From assembly GCF_932294415.1 (NCBI RefSeq), contig NC_065535.1:69371362-69435361 (forward strand): 64,000 nt of DNA, read 5' to 3'. The stretch is from Quercus robur (taxonomy: Eukaryota > Streptophyta > Magnoliopsida > Fagales > Fagaceae). Below the pieces are notes generated by a model, which saw only the letters and a program-made list of their open reading frames with translations, was not told where the DNA came from and made no database searches. Positions 53,901-63,344 of the stretch are shown here, piece by piece (the first letter of the stretch is position 1; every line of letters starts with the position of its first letter). Position numbers and translations under genes: made by a program.

Positions 53901-54662
53901 TGGGTTGAAGCAGAGGCTCTAGCAATGATCATTGAGGCTCAAATTCGGAGCTTTGTGTGGAAGAATATAATCTGCAGGTTCGGGATTCCCTTGACGATCA
54001 TATCAGATAATGGGAGGCAGTTCGACAGCCAAGGCTTTAGAGAATTCTATTCAAACCTTGGGATCAAGAATCAGTTCTCATCCCCAGGGCATCCTCAGGC
54101 AAACGGGTAGACGGAAGTGACGAACCGGACGCTGCTCAAGATTATCAAGACCAGGCTGGACGATGCGAAGGGTGCCTGACCAGAAGAATCACCAAATGTC
54201 CTGTGGGCTTACAGAACCACAGCCAGAACCCCGACAGGAGAAACCCCCTTCAGGCTTACCTATGGCACAGAAGCAGTAATCCCAGTCGAAGTGGGGGTAA
54301 CGAGCATCAGATGAGGAACATTCAACGAAGGGATCAATGACGATGAACTACGACTCAACCTGGACTGTCTGGATGAAGTAAGAGACAACGCATCCAGCAA
54401 GATGATGACGTATCAGAAAAAGATGGCCGAGTACTACAATAAGAGGGTTAAACTCAGACGATTGGACATAGGAGACCTCATCCTACGCAAGACCACCACA
54501 GTCACTAAAGACCCTACCTAGGGAAAACTGGGTCCTACGTGGGAAGGACCCTACCGAGTCATTCATTACTCAAGACAAGGAAGTTACCACCTGGAAACCA
54601 TGGACGGACAAAGGTTGCCTCAACCATGGAACATTGAGCATTTAAAAAAGTACCACCAGTAG
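50976..54662 (+). pseudogene. pol: pol of the Gypsy element (PR-RT-RH-aRH-INT), with stop codons
   Basis: One phase from gag to the terminal TAG at 54660-54662, with no frameshift seen. Protease DNGSSA (about 51042); reverse transcriptase from KWRICVDFTDLNKACPKD (about 51816) through YVDDMLV (about 52125); RNase H (about 52430-52760); a second RNase H (about 52955-53330) whose first catalytic Asp reads Asn (AAT, 52968-52970); integrase with an HHCC region (about 53610-53745), GIDIVG and SDNGRQF core motifs, and the C-terminal domain. Stops: 51777, 52212, 52671, 52737, 53214, 53370, 53412, 53745, 54108, 54177, 54312 and 54519 (first bases). The element cannot make these proteins now. Confidence 0.92.
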
Positions 54663-54752
54663 ATGTAATAGACGAATGCAGTCATTATTGAATTTAATAA
54701 AAAAAAAAATTTATTCTCTGATGTCTTTGTACAAACAGGTCTAGTCAATTAT

Positions 54753-54960
54753 AAGGCAAACTAAAGTAACAAGATTTCGCCTTGACGGATGTAAGTTACT
54801 GACGACAACCCCAACGGGTATAAGGCAAACTAAAGTAATAAGATTCCACATTGACGGATGTAAGTTACTGACGACAACCCCAACGGGTATAAGGCAAACT
54901 AAAGTAACAAGATTTCGCCTTGACGGATGTAAGTTACTGACGACCTTCATAACGGGTACA
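54753..54960 (+). repeat. 69-bp tandem repeats in the 3' region of the Gypsy element
   Basis: Three copies with exact 69-bp period start at AAGGCAAACTAAAGTAA (54753, 54822, 54891). Each contains GACGGATGTAAGTTACTGACGAC. Degenerate continuation units run to about 55200. Such 3' arrays are typical of Tat and Ogre elements. Confidence 0.9.
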
Positions 54961-55503
54961 AAGTATATAAAAGCTAAGTGATAAAATTTCGCCAAGATGG
55001 ATGTAAATCATTGACAAAGCCTGAAGTGACGAGATTCCTTAAGTGGATGTAAGTCACCAAAAAATGGCCAAGTGATAAGATTCCGCTTTAATGGATATAA
55101 GTCACTAACGAAGACATAAAAGAAGCAAATGTCCCCAGAACAAGCCGGTGACGAAGACACAATCCTTAAAGCCTACGCAAATGGCAAAGTCCCGCTTGAT
55201 GAACTCAGGATACTGACGAATCCGCAAGAGAAAGGATAAAGAGAAAAAGAAGAAGGACAAGAACCCTCATTAAGGATAAAGAGTGACGGCCAAATCACTG
55301 ACACAGCTAAGAAATTTATGCTAAGTACAAGGTATGGACGAACTTAAACATCACAAACACATGCATGGTTATAAGCACAAGCATAGCCATAAAAACGGGT
55401 AAGTACAAAATCATAAAAAGCCCAAAAACAGCGGGCAATTATCCTTGTTCTTCCTACAGACCCATGAAACAGAGGGTCAAGAGACATTGTTCTGGAAATA
55501 GAT

Positions 55504-55508
<5 letters not shown>

Positions 55509-55535
<27 letters not shown>
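55509..55535. repeat. (TA)n microsatellite
   Basis: A perfect TA dinucleotide run between the tandem array and the antisense gene. Confidence 0.9.
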
Positions 55536-55537
<2 letters not shown>

Positions 55538-55591
55538 ACCAAAAAGCCCAAAACACAACGGGCATATATAACAGATAAATTTTCCTAAGTA

Positions 55592-57828
55592 TCAGGTTCG
55601 GGCGTCAGGAGTGTCAGTAACGGGATCGTCAGCAGTAGCAGGAGCATCATCAGCAATAGGGGCATCATCAACAACAAGGGCGTCACCTTCAGGTGCCGAT
55701 GACTGGGTAGTCTCGTCAGCAGCCATCTCTTGATCCACCACTTTTAGATCCAAATTCGGCAGATCAACTTCGGTAGGATGCTTGACGAGGTACCTACGTA
55801 GGAGCTCGAAACCCTTGAAGTACCAGCTGAAGAGTACTGTGGAGTACTCCTCAGTTTGCTGGAAGGCCTCGATGGACCTAGCAGCGATCGTCTTTAGCTT
55901 CTCCTTTGCTGCCTGTAGCTAGTCGTCCTTCTCCAGGTTTAGCTGACACTAGACCCTAAGGTCGGAATTAAAAGCCTTGACTTTCTCCTTCAAAGTGGCA
56001 GCCTCGTCCATCGACTCTATGATGTCATTTTTCAGCGTGGAGTTCTCCTTCTCCACAGCCTCCATCCTGGACGCCAAAGAAGCCACCTTAGCCTCTTGAG
56101 TGAGACACTCAAAAGCAAGGTGAAGGCTTTCCCCCAACACCTGACAAAGTAAACTAAGTGTGTCAGTAAAAAGAAGGGATGGGGAAATTGATGTGAAAAG
56201 AAACCAAGGAAAATGCATAAACAGTCTTACCTGCACGATCTTATGAACATGCTGACTTGCAACCACGTTGAGAGGCACTCCAGAAAATACCTTAAGGTCT
56301 TCAGCCTTCACAACGTTATGTGCCCGCTCCACGGCCACACCTTTGTTGTCCCAGACGGACGAGCCCACTCTCTCCTTCTCCTTCTCTTGGGCTGACAGTC
56401 TCGACCTCTTTGATGACGGGGTGGGGATCTCCTCAATTGAAGTGGTTGGCAAAGCCACCCGTAGACTTTCTACTCCCGAGACGATGGTAGTGGCATCTGC
56501 GGAGGGAAGGACGGACGGACCCTTCCCTGTGATGCGTACTCCCTTCTTGCCAATGTTCGCCAAGGGTTTGTCCTTCTTGGACCTCATCTTAGCGTACATA
56601 TCTTTGTTGAACCTGGTCGTCATCTCTAAAAAAAAAAAAAAAAAAAATGAGAGAGAGAAACTAAGAAATCTTGAGTACACAAGTGAAGACCAATATTGAC
56701 GAGGAAAACACTTACTCTTCTTCTCCTCGATGTTAATACTGCGCAAAACGTAAGGAGATGGGTCCGGGCCTAAGCAGTAGAAAGCAAGCATCCGTGGGTC
56801 AACGAGGTCGTCCCAACTCTCAATCGACTTTGCGTATTCTATTGCCTTCTCAAGACGACCCTGGTACTTGCTCTTCAGTTTGGGACGTCTTTTAACTACA
56901 AAAGAAAGTGAATAAGTGGTTAGTGACGACCAAATATGCAAAACGAAAATAAACAGACGAGGAGAAACATGGACGCACCTAAGTTTAGGGTTCCCCACCG
57001 ACGAAATAACCTTGGGATATCACCCCAAGCCTCGCTAGAAGGGGTCTTAAAATCATCCCCGGACACGAAAAAGAAACATGATTTCCAGTACCTGAATGAC
57101 GAGGCTAAACCCTCAATGATTCTAGTCCTCCTCATCCAGGGGACTAATTCATAATACCTATACTCTTTCGATTCCTTTAAACGGTAAAGGTGGATGAGCT
57201 CACTCACTTTGATCATATCCTCGTTGGCAGCCAGCCAAATCTCCATACAGTTGATAACTATCCTCCAGGAGTTAGGCATGAGTTGCCTGGGGGCAATGCC
57301 AAAATGACCCAAGAGCTCCATCACCAAAGGATGGACGGGTAGCCTAAGCCCAAAAGTGAAAGTAGCCTCGTAGAAGCATACTTCATCAGGAAAGAAGTGG
57401 CAGGCCCGATCCTCAGGACCAGGCCTACGAATATGGACTCGCGCAAGAAACTGGAACCTATCCTTGAACCTAGCCACGGTGTCAGCGCTTAGCCCACACT
57501 CCTTGTTAAGGGCGTAAAAAGCCCTAACCTGACGAGGGGTGGAAACGATTGTATCACCCTCAACCGGGCCGCCGCTAGACGACAACCCAGTGTCTAGTTC
57601 ACTGGATCTCACCTCCGACATCCTCCTCGTCTCTCCCTCGAACCAAGCTAGTGACTGGCCTAAAATTGGAGACAGTTTCCCTAAAACCACACTCAACCCA
57701 CAACCTTCAAAAAGATAGTCCCCAACCAAAGGAAAAAAGTCCCCGGAGACACCCAAAGCCGCCCCTAAGAGAGTAAAAAAGAAAGAAACTGAGGGGCAAG
57801 CTACCCAAACCTCAGAAGAACTAACCAT
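55592..57828 (-). pseudogene. Antisense spliced gene of the Gypsy element (plant mobile-domain protein)
   Basis: Four exons on the minus strand, 57828-56979, 56895-56716, 56625-56231 and 56140-55592, have GT-AG borders and join in phase to 658 codons including the terminal TGA. Residues about 125-260 (FPDEVCFYEATFTFGLRLP, GIAPRQLMPNSWRI) resemble the 'putative gypsy type transposon' domain that I recall as Pfam PF04195. A KRSR-type basic stretch and a C-terminal coiled coil (EAKVASLASRMEAVEKENS) follow, then an acidic tail rich in Asp and Ala. Two in-frame TAG codons (55951-55949 and 55921-55919) break exon 4. The strand is opposite to gag-pol, and a TATA box lies upstream. The biochemical role of the domain is not known to me. 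Confidence 0.85.
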
Positions 57829-57907
57829 GAAAAGAGGTACACAATTCTAAATGCCCACATATCAAACACGAAAACAACAAAAGCAAAAAACAGAGGAAAA
57901 ATCAGGA

Positions 57908-57914
57908 ATTTATA
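57908..57914 (-). promoter_or_regulatory. TATA box of the antisense gene
   Basis: TATAAAT on the minus strand lies 80 bases before the ATG at 57828, leaving room for a ~50-base leader. It would let the antisense gene be transcribed independently of the LTR promoters. Confidence 0.5.
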
Positions 57915-58336
57915 AGGGGACCATTAAGAAAAAGGATCTGAAAGAAATCAAAGGGGTAGCGTACCTTGAAAAGCGGAACAGACGAGGCCGGAAAAATTTG
58001 TCGCCGGAGCAAGGTCGAAGTTGCCGGAGCAGAATCGGAATAATCGCAGAAGCAAGCAAGAGAGACAAACACTTGGAGCAAAAAAAAAAAAAAAATCGAA
58101 GTGAAGGAAAAAGAAAGGTTTTTGAAACCAAAAATCCAAGGAAACTGAAAAGTAGCGGGAAACCCAAGGGTCATGCCATCAATACCTTCAATCAGCACGT
58201 GCCACGTGGCCACGATGCATACCGCGCCGCCATCGTGCATTAAATTCGAAATAAAACCCCAAGCGTCACAAACAACTCAGGAAAAAACCTTTCACCTTCT
58301 GTGGCCCTCATGACACGTCACTGACGACCACATAAC

Positions 58337-58348
58337 TTGGGGGGCAAC
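58337..58348 (+). other. Polypurine tract
   Basis: TTGGGGGGCAAC directly precedes the 3' LTR, with a six-G run as the likely plus-strand primer. Confidence 0.65.
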
Positions 58349-58808
58349 TGATGGGAGTGATGAGAATGCATCACCTTGACGAGGTCAACCTAGTGACGAG
58401 GTCATCCCTAGCGACGAGAATCCATCACAGACGAGGGAAGGAAAGTCATTCAATGATGCCAGCAAGTAGCCTGGGCAGTTACGAAACTAGCAAAACAGAC
58501 CGTTGGGGGCCTAATAAAAACCCCATAATTGGGCTGGAGGCGTTACCAAAGAGAGGCATTAACACCCCAACGGCTAGCAATCAAGATCACATATATAAAA
58601 ATCCCTTACATTGGCAGCACAAGGTACACATACTGAGACTCTAAGAAAATACCAATTATTTCCTAGTTTTGCGAATTGCTTTGCTGTTCTAACTTTGGCA
58701 ACGGAGGTGTTGTGGTAGGCACCACACCGGTGACCCCTTTAGTGGATACATTAGTGCTGACGGGGAGTTCCATCTGCCTATTTCGACTGACGAGTTTACA
58801 CTTCATCA
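58349..58808 (+). repeat. 3' LTR of the Gypsy element
   Basis: 460 bp, TGATGGGA to CATCA, the same length as the 5' LTR. By eye about 20 substitutions separate the two, and about 12 are transitions. Confidence 0.93.
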
Positions 58809-59357
58809 GTTTCAAATAGAAATCAGGTTTTAAAGTGAATGGATTTTTCTGAAAATTTTTCTAACCGCATTATTAATCGAGATTATCATGCGTTTTTAAA
58901 TTGTCTCAGTTCAACCGAATCATAAGTTTTTAATTGTATAAGAACAATCAATTATGAAATAGATATTTTCTTAGATCACAAAGAATTTCATATCGATATA
59001 AGGAAACACCCTGATGCCCTAGTATTTTACATTATTGATTTAAATCAGTTTTTATTATTATTCTTGTTAACAATCACCAAGCAAAAGTATTTTTCTTCTT
59101 CACCCAAATTGTTATTTAATTATATTGTCTTTGAATTTACCCTGCTCCTTGTGGTTCGACTTCGGTACTCCGAGAATTATATTACTATGATCTCCTACAC
59201 TTGGGAGTGAGCAAGCACAAATTGGTACTCCTTTATGGCAGCTTCAACTGGAAAAGAAATTAAGCCAAGAAATCCCATGAAAAGAAAAGCGAACAGAGAC
59301 TTCTTCATACACACTGAAAGAGAGAGAGGCTTCAGAGATCTCAGTTTGTTATTGGAA

Positions 59358-59585
59358 ATGGTTACTTTCAGGTTCCACCAGTACCAAGTTGTGGAGCATG
59401 CTTTGCCCACTGAATCCGATGAGCACCCTAAGATTTACCGCATGAAGCTCTGGGCCACGAACGAGGTTCGCACCAAGTCCAAGTCTTGGTATTTTCTAAG
59501 GAAGCTAAAGAAGGTCAAGAAGAGCAATGGGCAAGTGCTTGCTATTAATGAGATCTTTGAGAAGAACCTAACCAAGAAAAGTGAA
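59358..59585 (+). pseudogene. RPL18A: Truncated ribosomal protein L18a (eL20) fragment in the Pack-MULE
   Basis: The ATG at 59358 opens [12 protein letters not shown], and about 75 residues follow the plant L18a N-terminus ([43 protein letters not shown]). Homology then stops and an unrelated tail runs to a TAG at 59634-59636. The full protein has about 178 residues, so over half is missing. The frame is intact and also open upstream to an ATG at 59235, so a 133-residue chimeric protein could in theory be read. The MULE terminal repeats on either side indicate capture by the transposon. Confidence 0.9.
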
Positions 59586-59690
59586 CAGCAACAAGACTCT
59601 AGCCATTTTCCTAGTAAAAAAAAGCTTCTAGTGTAGTGTTTGTATGGATGAGACACTGAGGTGTAATGACTTGAGGTGGATATATGTATG

Positions 59691-60309
59691 TAGGGGTGTT
59701 CACCAAACCGCATAAACTGTAAAAATTGTACCAAAACCGCTCACAAAATAGTATAACCACACCGCACCGCAAGTAATAGTGCACCGCACCACATCGCATG
59801 GTGCAGTGCGGTTTGTAGTTTTATAATAAGAAAACAACACAAACCAAACCGCACCACACCCTCTCTATATATTAATATATTTATTTATTTTTAATATTAA
59901 ATATATTATTAATAGTTTAATAACCCTAGTTTTCAAAAAAAAAAAAAGTTTAATAACCCTAACAAGTGTTGACTAGAAAAGCCAACCTAAAATAAAGAAA
60001 AACTAGCTCAATAATTTAAAACTTGGTCCAAAAAAAGGGAAAAATTAGTTTTGGACTGAGTAGGAAAAGCCCAAAATTTAAAAAATATACCGATTTCAAA
60101 CCGCATCTTATATATAGTATCGCACATGTGATTGCAAAAATGAGGTACGGTGTGGTTATAATTTTGGCTAAACTCTAAACCACACCACACCGCATATGTG
60201 ACTGCAAAAATAAGATGCAGTGAAGTTATAGTTTTAGGTAAACTGCATCGCAAAGTGCGGTGCTAAAAATGACTCAAAACAGCACCACACTGCACCGCGA
60301 ACACCCCTA
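59691..60309. mobile_element. hAT-type non-autonomous element inside the Pack-MULE
   Basis: 619 bp with perfect 11-bp ends TAGGGGTGTTC and GAACACCCCTA, and a perfect 8-bp duplication TATGTATG at 59683-59690 and 60310-60317. Sub-terminal ACCGCACCGCA-type repeats lie in both arms. There is no transposase. Confidence 0.92.
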
Positions 60310-60367
60310 TATGTATGTATAGAGGTAATGGTTGGATATCAGTTTGTAGAAGAGAAGCGGTGGTGGA

Positions 60368-60647
60368 TGATTAGGTAGGAATTGTGTTTTGATTTCAAGT
60401 AAGGGGAATGACGTCGTTCCCCAAACTTTTTTTTTTATAACAGTTTTTTAATTTCTTTTAATTATGAAAAAAGAGAGAGCCAAAACGATGTTGTTTTACT
60501 CATTTATCGCAGACAGTTAACAGATGGTTAACAAAATACTGAATTGACAATAATTGAAAGTTAGAGGACTGAAATGAAAAAAGGCTGAAAGTTAGAGGAC
60601 TGAAATGAAAAAACTGAAAGTTAGAGGGTCAATTTTCAATTTTTGCC
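60368..60647 (-). repeat. Pack-MULE right terminal inverted repeat
   Basis: Inverted partner of 47743-48041. It contains a small internal duplication of the unit GAAAGTTAGAGGACTGAAAT. Confidence 0.85.
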
Positions 60648-60899
60648 TTTTCTTTTTAGTTCTTTCCTTTTCCTCTCTCCCACTATTGCTGTAGTTTGTT
60701 TAAAAGTAAAAGTTCTGTACTATGTGACTAAATTAGACAAGAAAGAGTGAAAGATTGAAGCTTGTGTTGTGGACCCCTCATACTGTGACTGTGTAGCGCT
60801 TTATGCCCTTAGCTGACCCCTTGTTTTTAACTCTTTCTCAGGTACTTTACATTTGCTTTGTTTTGATTTTATTTACTTTACTTTTCATTGCTTTTTTTT

Positions 60900-61015
60900 T
60901 TTTTTTAATATTCCTTTTAATTTTAATTAAATACACTTTTGTTTATAACACATTTTCCTTTTAATTTTAATTAAATACACTTTTGTTTATAGTACATATT
61001 TTACTTTTCATACCC
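60900..61015. repeat. ~50-bp direct repeat
   Basis: CCTTTTAATTTTAATTAAAT plus the following ACACTTTTGTTTATA occurs twice (from about 60913 and 60958) near the right end of the outer hAT element. Confidence 0.75.
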
Positions 61016-61079
61016 ACAAAAAAAAAAATTATATATAACTCCTTAAAGATAAATTCCTAACTCTACCACTGATGGTGTA

Positions 61080-61411
61080 TAATGGTACTATAAAACAATT
61101 TAAAATAAAAACAAAATGTGTACTGCAGCAAAACTTATACTTATTAAAAACTAAAGTGTAGATTGCGCCCCTAATTAGTTTGGGATAATCTTGATTTTCC
61201 CCTTAAATTGTAAAAATTATGTTCCCCTTTTTTTAACGTCAAGGATTTGTTTGAATTGACACATATTCTGTTAATGTACTTGTTGATGAATTCATTAAGT
61301 GATACGTAAGCATGCTACTTATGCTAATTGATCCAATATTTTTTTTTTCATAAATTTCTTTGGATTAAAAAAAAAAATCTGCTTTGCAATTTGAAGCCAT
61401 CCTCATCAAGG

Positions 61412-61448
<37 letters not shown>

Positions 61449-61502
61449 TATAAAGAGAAGGCAATCAAAGGAAAACAAATAACTCTCATAAGCAATTGCA
61501 AT
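61080..61502. other. AT-rich intergenic DNA
   Basis: No gene seen. Contains a (CT)n microsatellite at about 61413-61443. Confidence 0.55.
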
Positions 61503-61881
61503 CAAGGTTTTCAGACCCGGACTGTTCATTGAACTGTAAAAGGGAGAGGTTCAAGATTTTCGAGGTCGAACTGAGGTCGAACCGGGATGACGTCATAATT
61601 AATTTAATAATTAATTAAAGCCTAAATATAGATATTAAATTTATAAAACTATCAAAATTGACAATATATCTATATATGTGAGGGAAATTTAATAATTTTC
61701 AAGCATATATTTAATAATTAAATAAGAAAGTTAATAAAATAAAATAATTACCATGAAAACAATAAAATTTATGATTAATTTTTGAAGTAAAGTTGAATAT
61801 CTTTGAAGGATTTTAATTATAATTTTTTTTATTCCTTGTAAGAGATGGATAATTTAATTAAGAATAATAAAATTGTATTAA

Positions 61882-61912
<31 letters not shown>

Positions 61913-62115
61913 TATTTATTTATTTATTTATTTTTTTAAATTGCTAAAGGGTTGGACTGCACGGTTCTCACCGGTTCGTGCGGTCCAACCCCGGTTTTAG
62001 GGGTTCATGGAATTAACGACAAATCTGGTTCTTTATGCTTAAAAAATCGGTTTTCATCTTGGTTCCCAGTTTTCACAGTCCGACCTTTCGGTTCGGTTTG
62101 GTTCTGAAAACCTTG
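61503..62115. mobile_element. hAT-type non-autonomous element
   Basis: 613 bp with ends CAAGGTTTTCAGA and the reverse complement of TCTGAAAACCTTG (perfect 13 bp), and a perfect 8-bp duplication ATTGCAAT at 61495-61502 and 62116-62123. The interior is AT-rich with a (TTG)n run at about 61883-61910. No transposase frame. Confidence 0.9.
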
Positions 62116-62123
62116 ATTGCAAT

Positions 62124-62915
62124 AGCAACAGTATGAGAGTGATAAATGCCTACATTTATAAAAGTGTTAAGAACAAATGATTTTTTTAACTTATTAGCGA
62201 AGCATGTCATAATTTAAATAGCGTTTGACACATTATGTTTTTAAATGTATACTTAAATAAACATTTAAGTATATATTTAAAAAACGCTATACATGACTAC
62301 ATAAATTAATACTACGTATATATTAAAAAAAATTGAATAGTTGTGCATTTTCATTTTTCAATAAACACATTCTATGTCAATAGACATATTTTCATTTAAT
62401 AGATACCTTTACGGTCAATAGACACATTTTCATTTAATAGGCACATTTTCGGCCAATAGACATCTTTTCATTCAATAAGAATTTTTTCAGTTAATAGGCA
62501 CTTTTTGGTATGTCCAATATGAAGGGTTATGACATTTTAATAGACATCTTTTGAGGCCCTTTTTAATATACACCACTGTAAGTTTTTTTTTTTAAAAACT
62601 TCTCGTCTCTCCCCGTGTGTGTGTGTTAAAAATATTTAGTATTCCTAAAAAAAAAAAAAAGACATTTTTTGGCATATCAAATTTGAAAGGTTATGACCTT
62701 TTAGTAGGCACATTTTTGTATATCAAATTTGAAGGGTTATGAAATTTCAATAGACACTTTTTGGCATATATATTACAACCTATATCTTTTATATACAACA
62801 CAAACTAAACTAGAGATGCAACATTTTGTCTCTTATTCCTTCCCACAAAAAACTAATAAATAAAACAATATTGCTTCTTCTACCTAACTAATAAAACTTT
62901 GTACTATTTCTTTTA

Positions 62916-62940
<25 letters not shown>
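62124..62940. other. AT-rich DNA with short dispersed repeats
   Basis: Several imperfect repeats of AATAGACATTTTCATTTAATAG (62340-62480) and of GGCATATCAAATTTGAAGGGTTATGA (62500-62770). No gene is visible. Confidence 0.5.
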
Positions 62941-62955
<15 letters not shown>

Positions 62956-62956
<1 letters not shown>

Positions 62957-63344
62957 GGTACCTAAGGCATGCTTGGCAACGTCCTAGGCATGCATGCAAC
63001 GTCCTTGTCCGTCTTCGGCATGCTTTGCAACGTCCTCGGCATGCTTTGCAACGTCCTAAGCATGCATGCAACATCCTTGGCTGTCCTCGGCATGCTTAGC
63101 AACGTCCTAGGCATGCTTGGCAATGTCCTTGGCCGACCTCGGCATACTTTGCAACGTTCTAGGTGTCCCACATCGAATAGAAATCCCCCCACTTTCTACT
63201 TTATAAGCTTTGAAGCGAAGGAGTTGGCCAAGGACATTGCCAAGCATGCCTAGGACGTTGCTAAGCATGCCGAGGACGGCCAAGGACGTTGCATGCATGC
63301 CTAAGACATTGCCAAGCATGCCTAAGCATGCCTTAGGTACCCAC
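62956..63344. mobile_element. Foldback element of short GC-rich repeats
   Basis: Inverted arms (about 62956-63163 and 63221-63344) share the end GGGTACCTAAGGCATGC and consist of ~20-30-bp units built on GGCATGCTT, GCAACGTCCT and CCTTGGC. The innermost ~75 bases of each arm pair almost perfectly. Both flanks are TA/TG microsatellites, so no target duplication can be recognised. The unpaired loop of about 57 bases holds a promoter-like pair. Repetitive open frames across it are an artefact of the repeats. Confidence 0.8.
63165..63206 (+). promoter_or_regulatory. snRNA-type promoter pair (USE + TATA)
   Basis: GTCCCACATCG (63165-63175) is an exact match to the plant upstream sequence element RTCCCACATCG. 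TTATAA follows at 63201-63206 with 25 bases between. In plant snRNA genes this short spacing goes with RNA polymerase III (U6, U3), and about ten bases more with polymerase II (U2, U5). Start would fall near 63230, and the first TTTT is near 63370. No snRNA sequence follows, so this is a promoter-like element only. Confidence 0.55.

Larger units (their letters stand above)
48950..58808 (+). mobile_element. Ty3/Gypsy LTR retrotransposon, Tat lineage
   Basis: 9.86 kb with two 460-bp LTRs that differ at about 20 positions by eye. The 5-bp flanks GTTTT and GTTTC match at 4 of 5. Order: 5' LTR, primer site, gag, protease, reverse transcriptase, RNase H, an additional archaeal-type RNase H, integrase, a 69-bp tandem repeat array, an antisense gene, polypurine tract, 3' LTR. 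The second RNase H before integrase and the long 3' region with an antisense frame are hallmarks of the Tat clade. Coding regions are broken by stops only. Confidence 0.95.
48094..59217. mobile_element. Solo LTR, interrupted by the Gypsy element
   Basis: Starts TGATAACGTC and ends GAGCAAGCA, flanked by a perfect 5-bp duplication CAAAT (48089-48093, 59218-59222). About 856 bp lie left and 404 bp right of the nested Gypsy, so the LTR was about 1.26 kb. No primer site or coding region of its own is present, which fits a solo LTR left by recombination between the two LTRs of an older element. Confidence 0.75.
47743..60647. mobile_element. Pack-MULE carrying a ribosomal protein L18a fragment
   Basis: Inverted terminal repeats of ~300 bp (47743-48041) and ~280 bp (60368-60647) begin GGCAAAAAT and contain CCCTCTAACTTT, GTTAACCATCTGTTAA-like and ACGACGT segments in both copies. 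A perfect 9-bp duplication TTTTCTTTT lies at 47734-47742 and 60648-60656. Long TIRs with a 9-bp duplication define Mutator-like elements, and a captured host gene fragment makes it a Pack-MULE. After removing the nested solo LTR, Gypsy and hAT inserts, the original element was about 1.15 kb. No transposase is present. Confidence 0.85.
47232..61071. mobile_element. Probable outer hAT element (host of the nested stack)
   Basis: The left end CAGTGGCAGAGCC and the reverse complement of the right end (CAGTGGTAGAGTT) match each other and the common plant hAT terminus. Flanks ATAGTGTA (47224-47231) and ATGGTGTA (61072-61079) match at 7 of 8 positions. Almost all of the interior is later insertions; no transposase was seen. 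The call rests on short ends, so confidence is moderate. Confidence 0.5.

Noticed and set aside
56268-56699. 143-codon plus-strand frame in the Gypsy 3' region
   Set aside because: It is the shadow of exon 3 of the antisense gene, whose minus-strand frame has splice sites and domain-like sequence.
55592-57828. Antisense gene as a captured host gene
   Set aside because: The gypsy-type mobile domain and its usual presence in Tat elements argue for an element-borne gene, not a recent capture.
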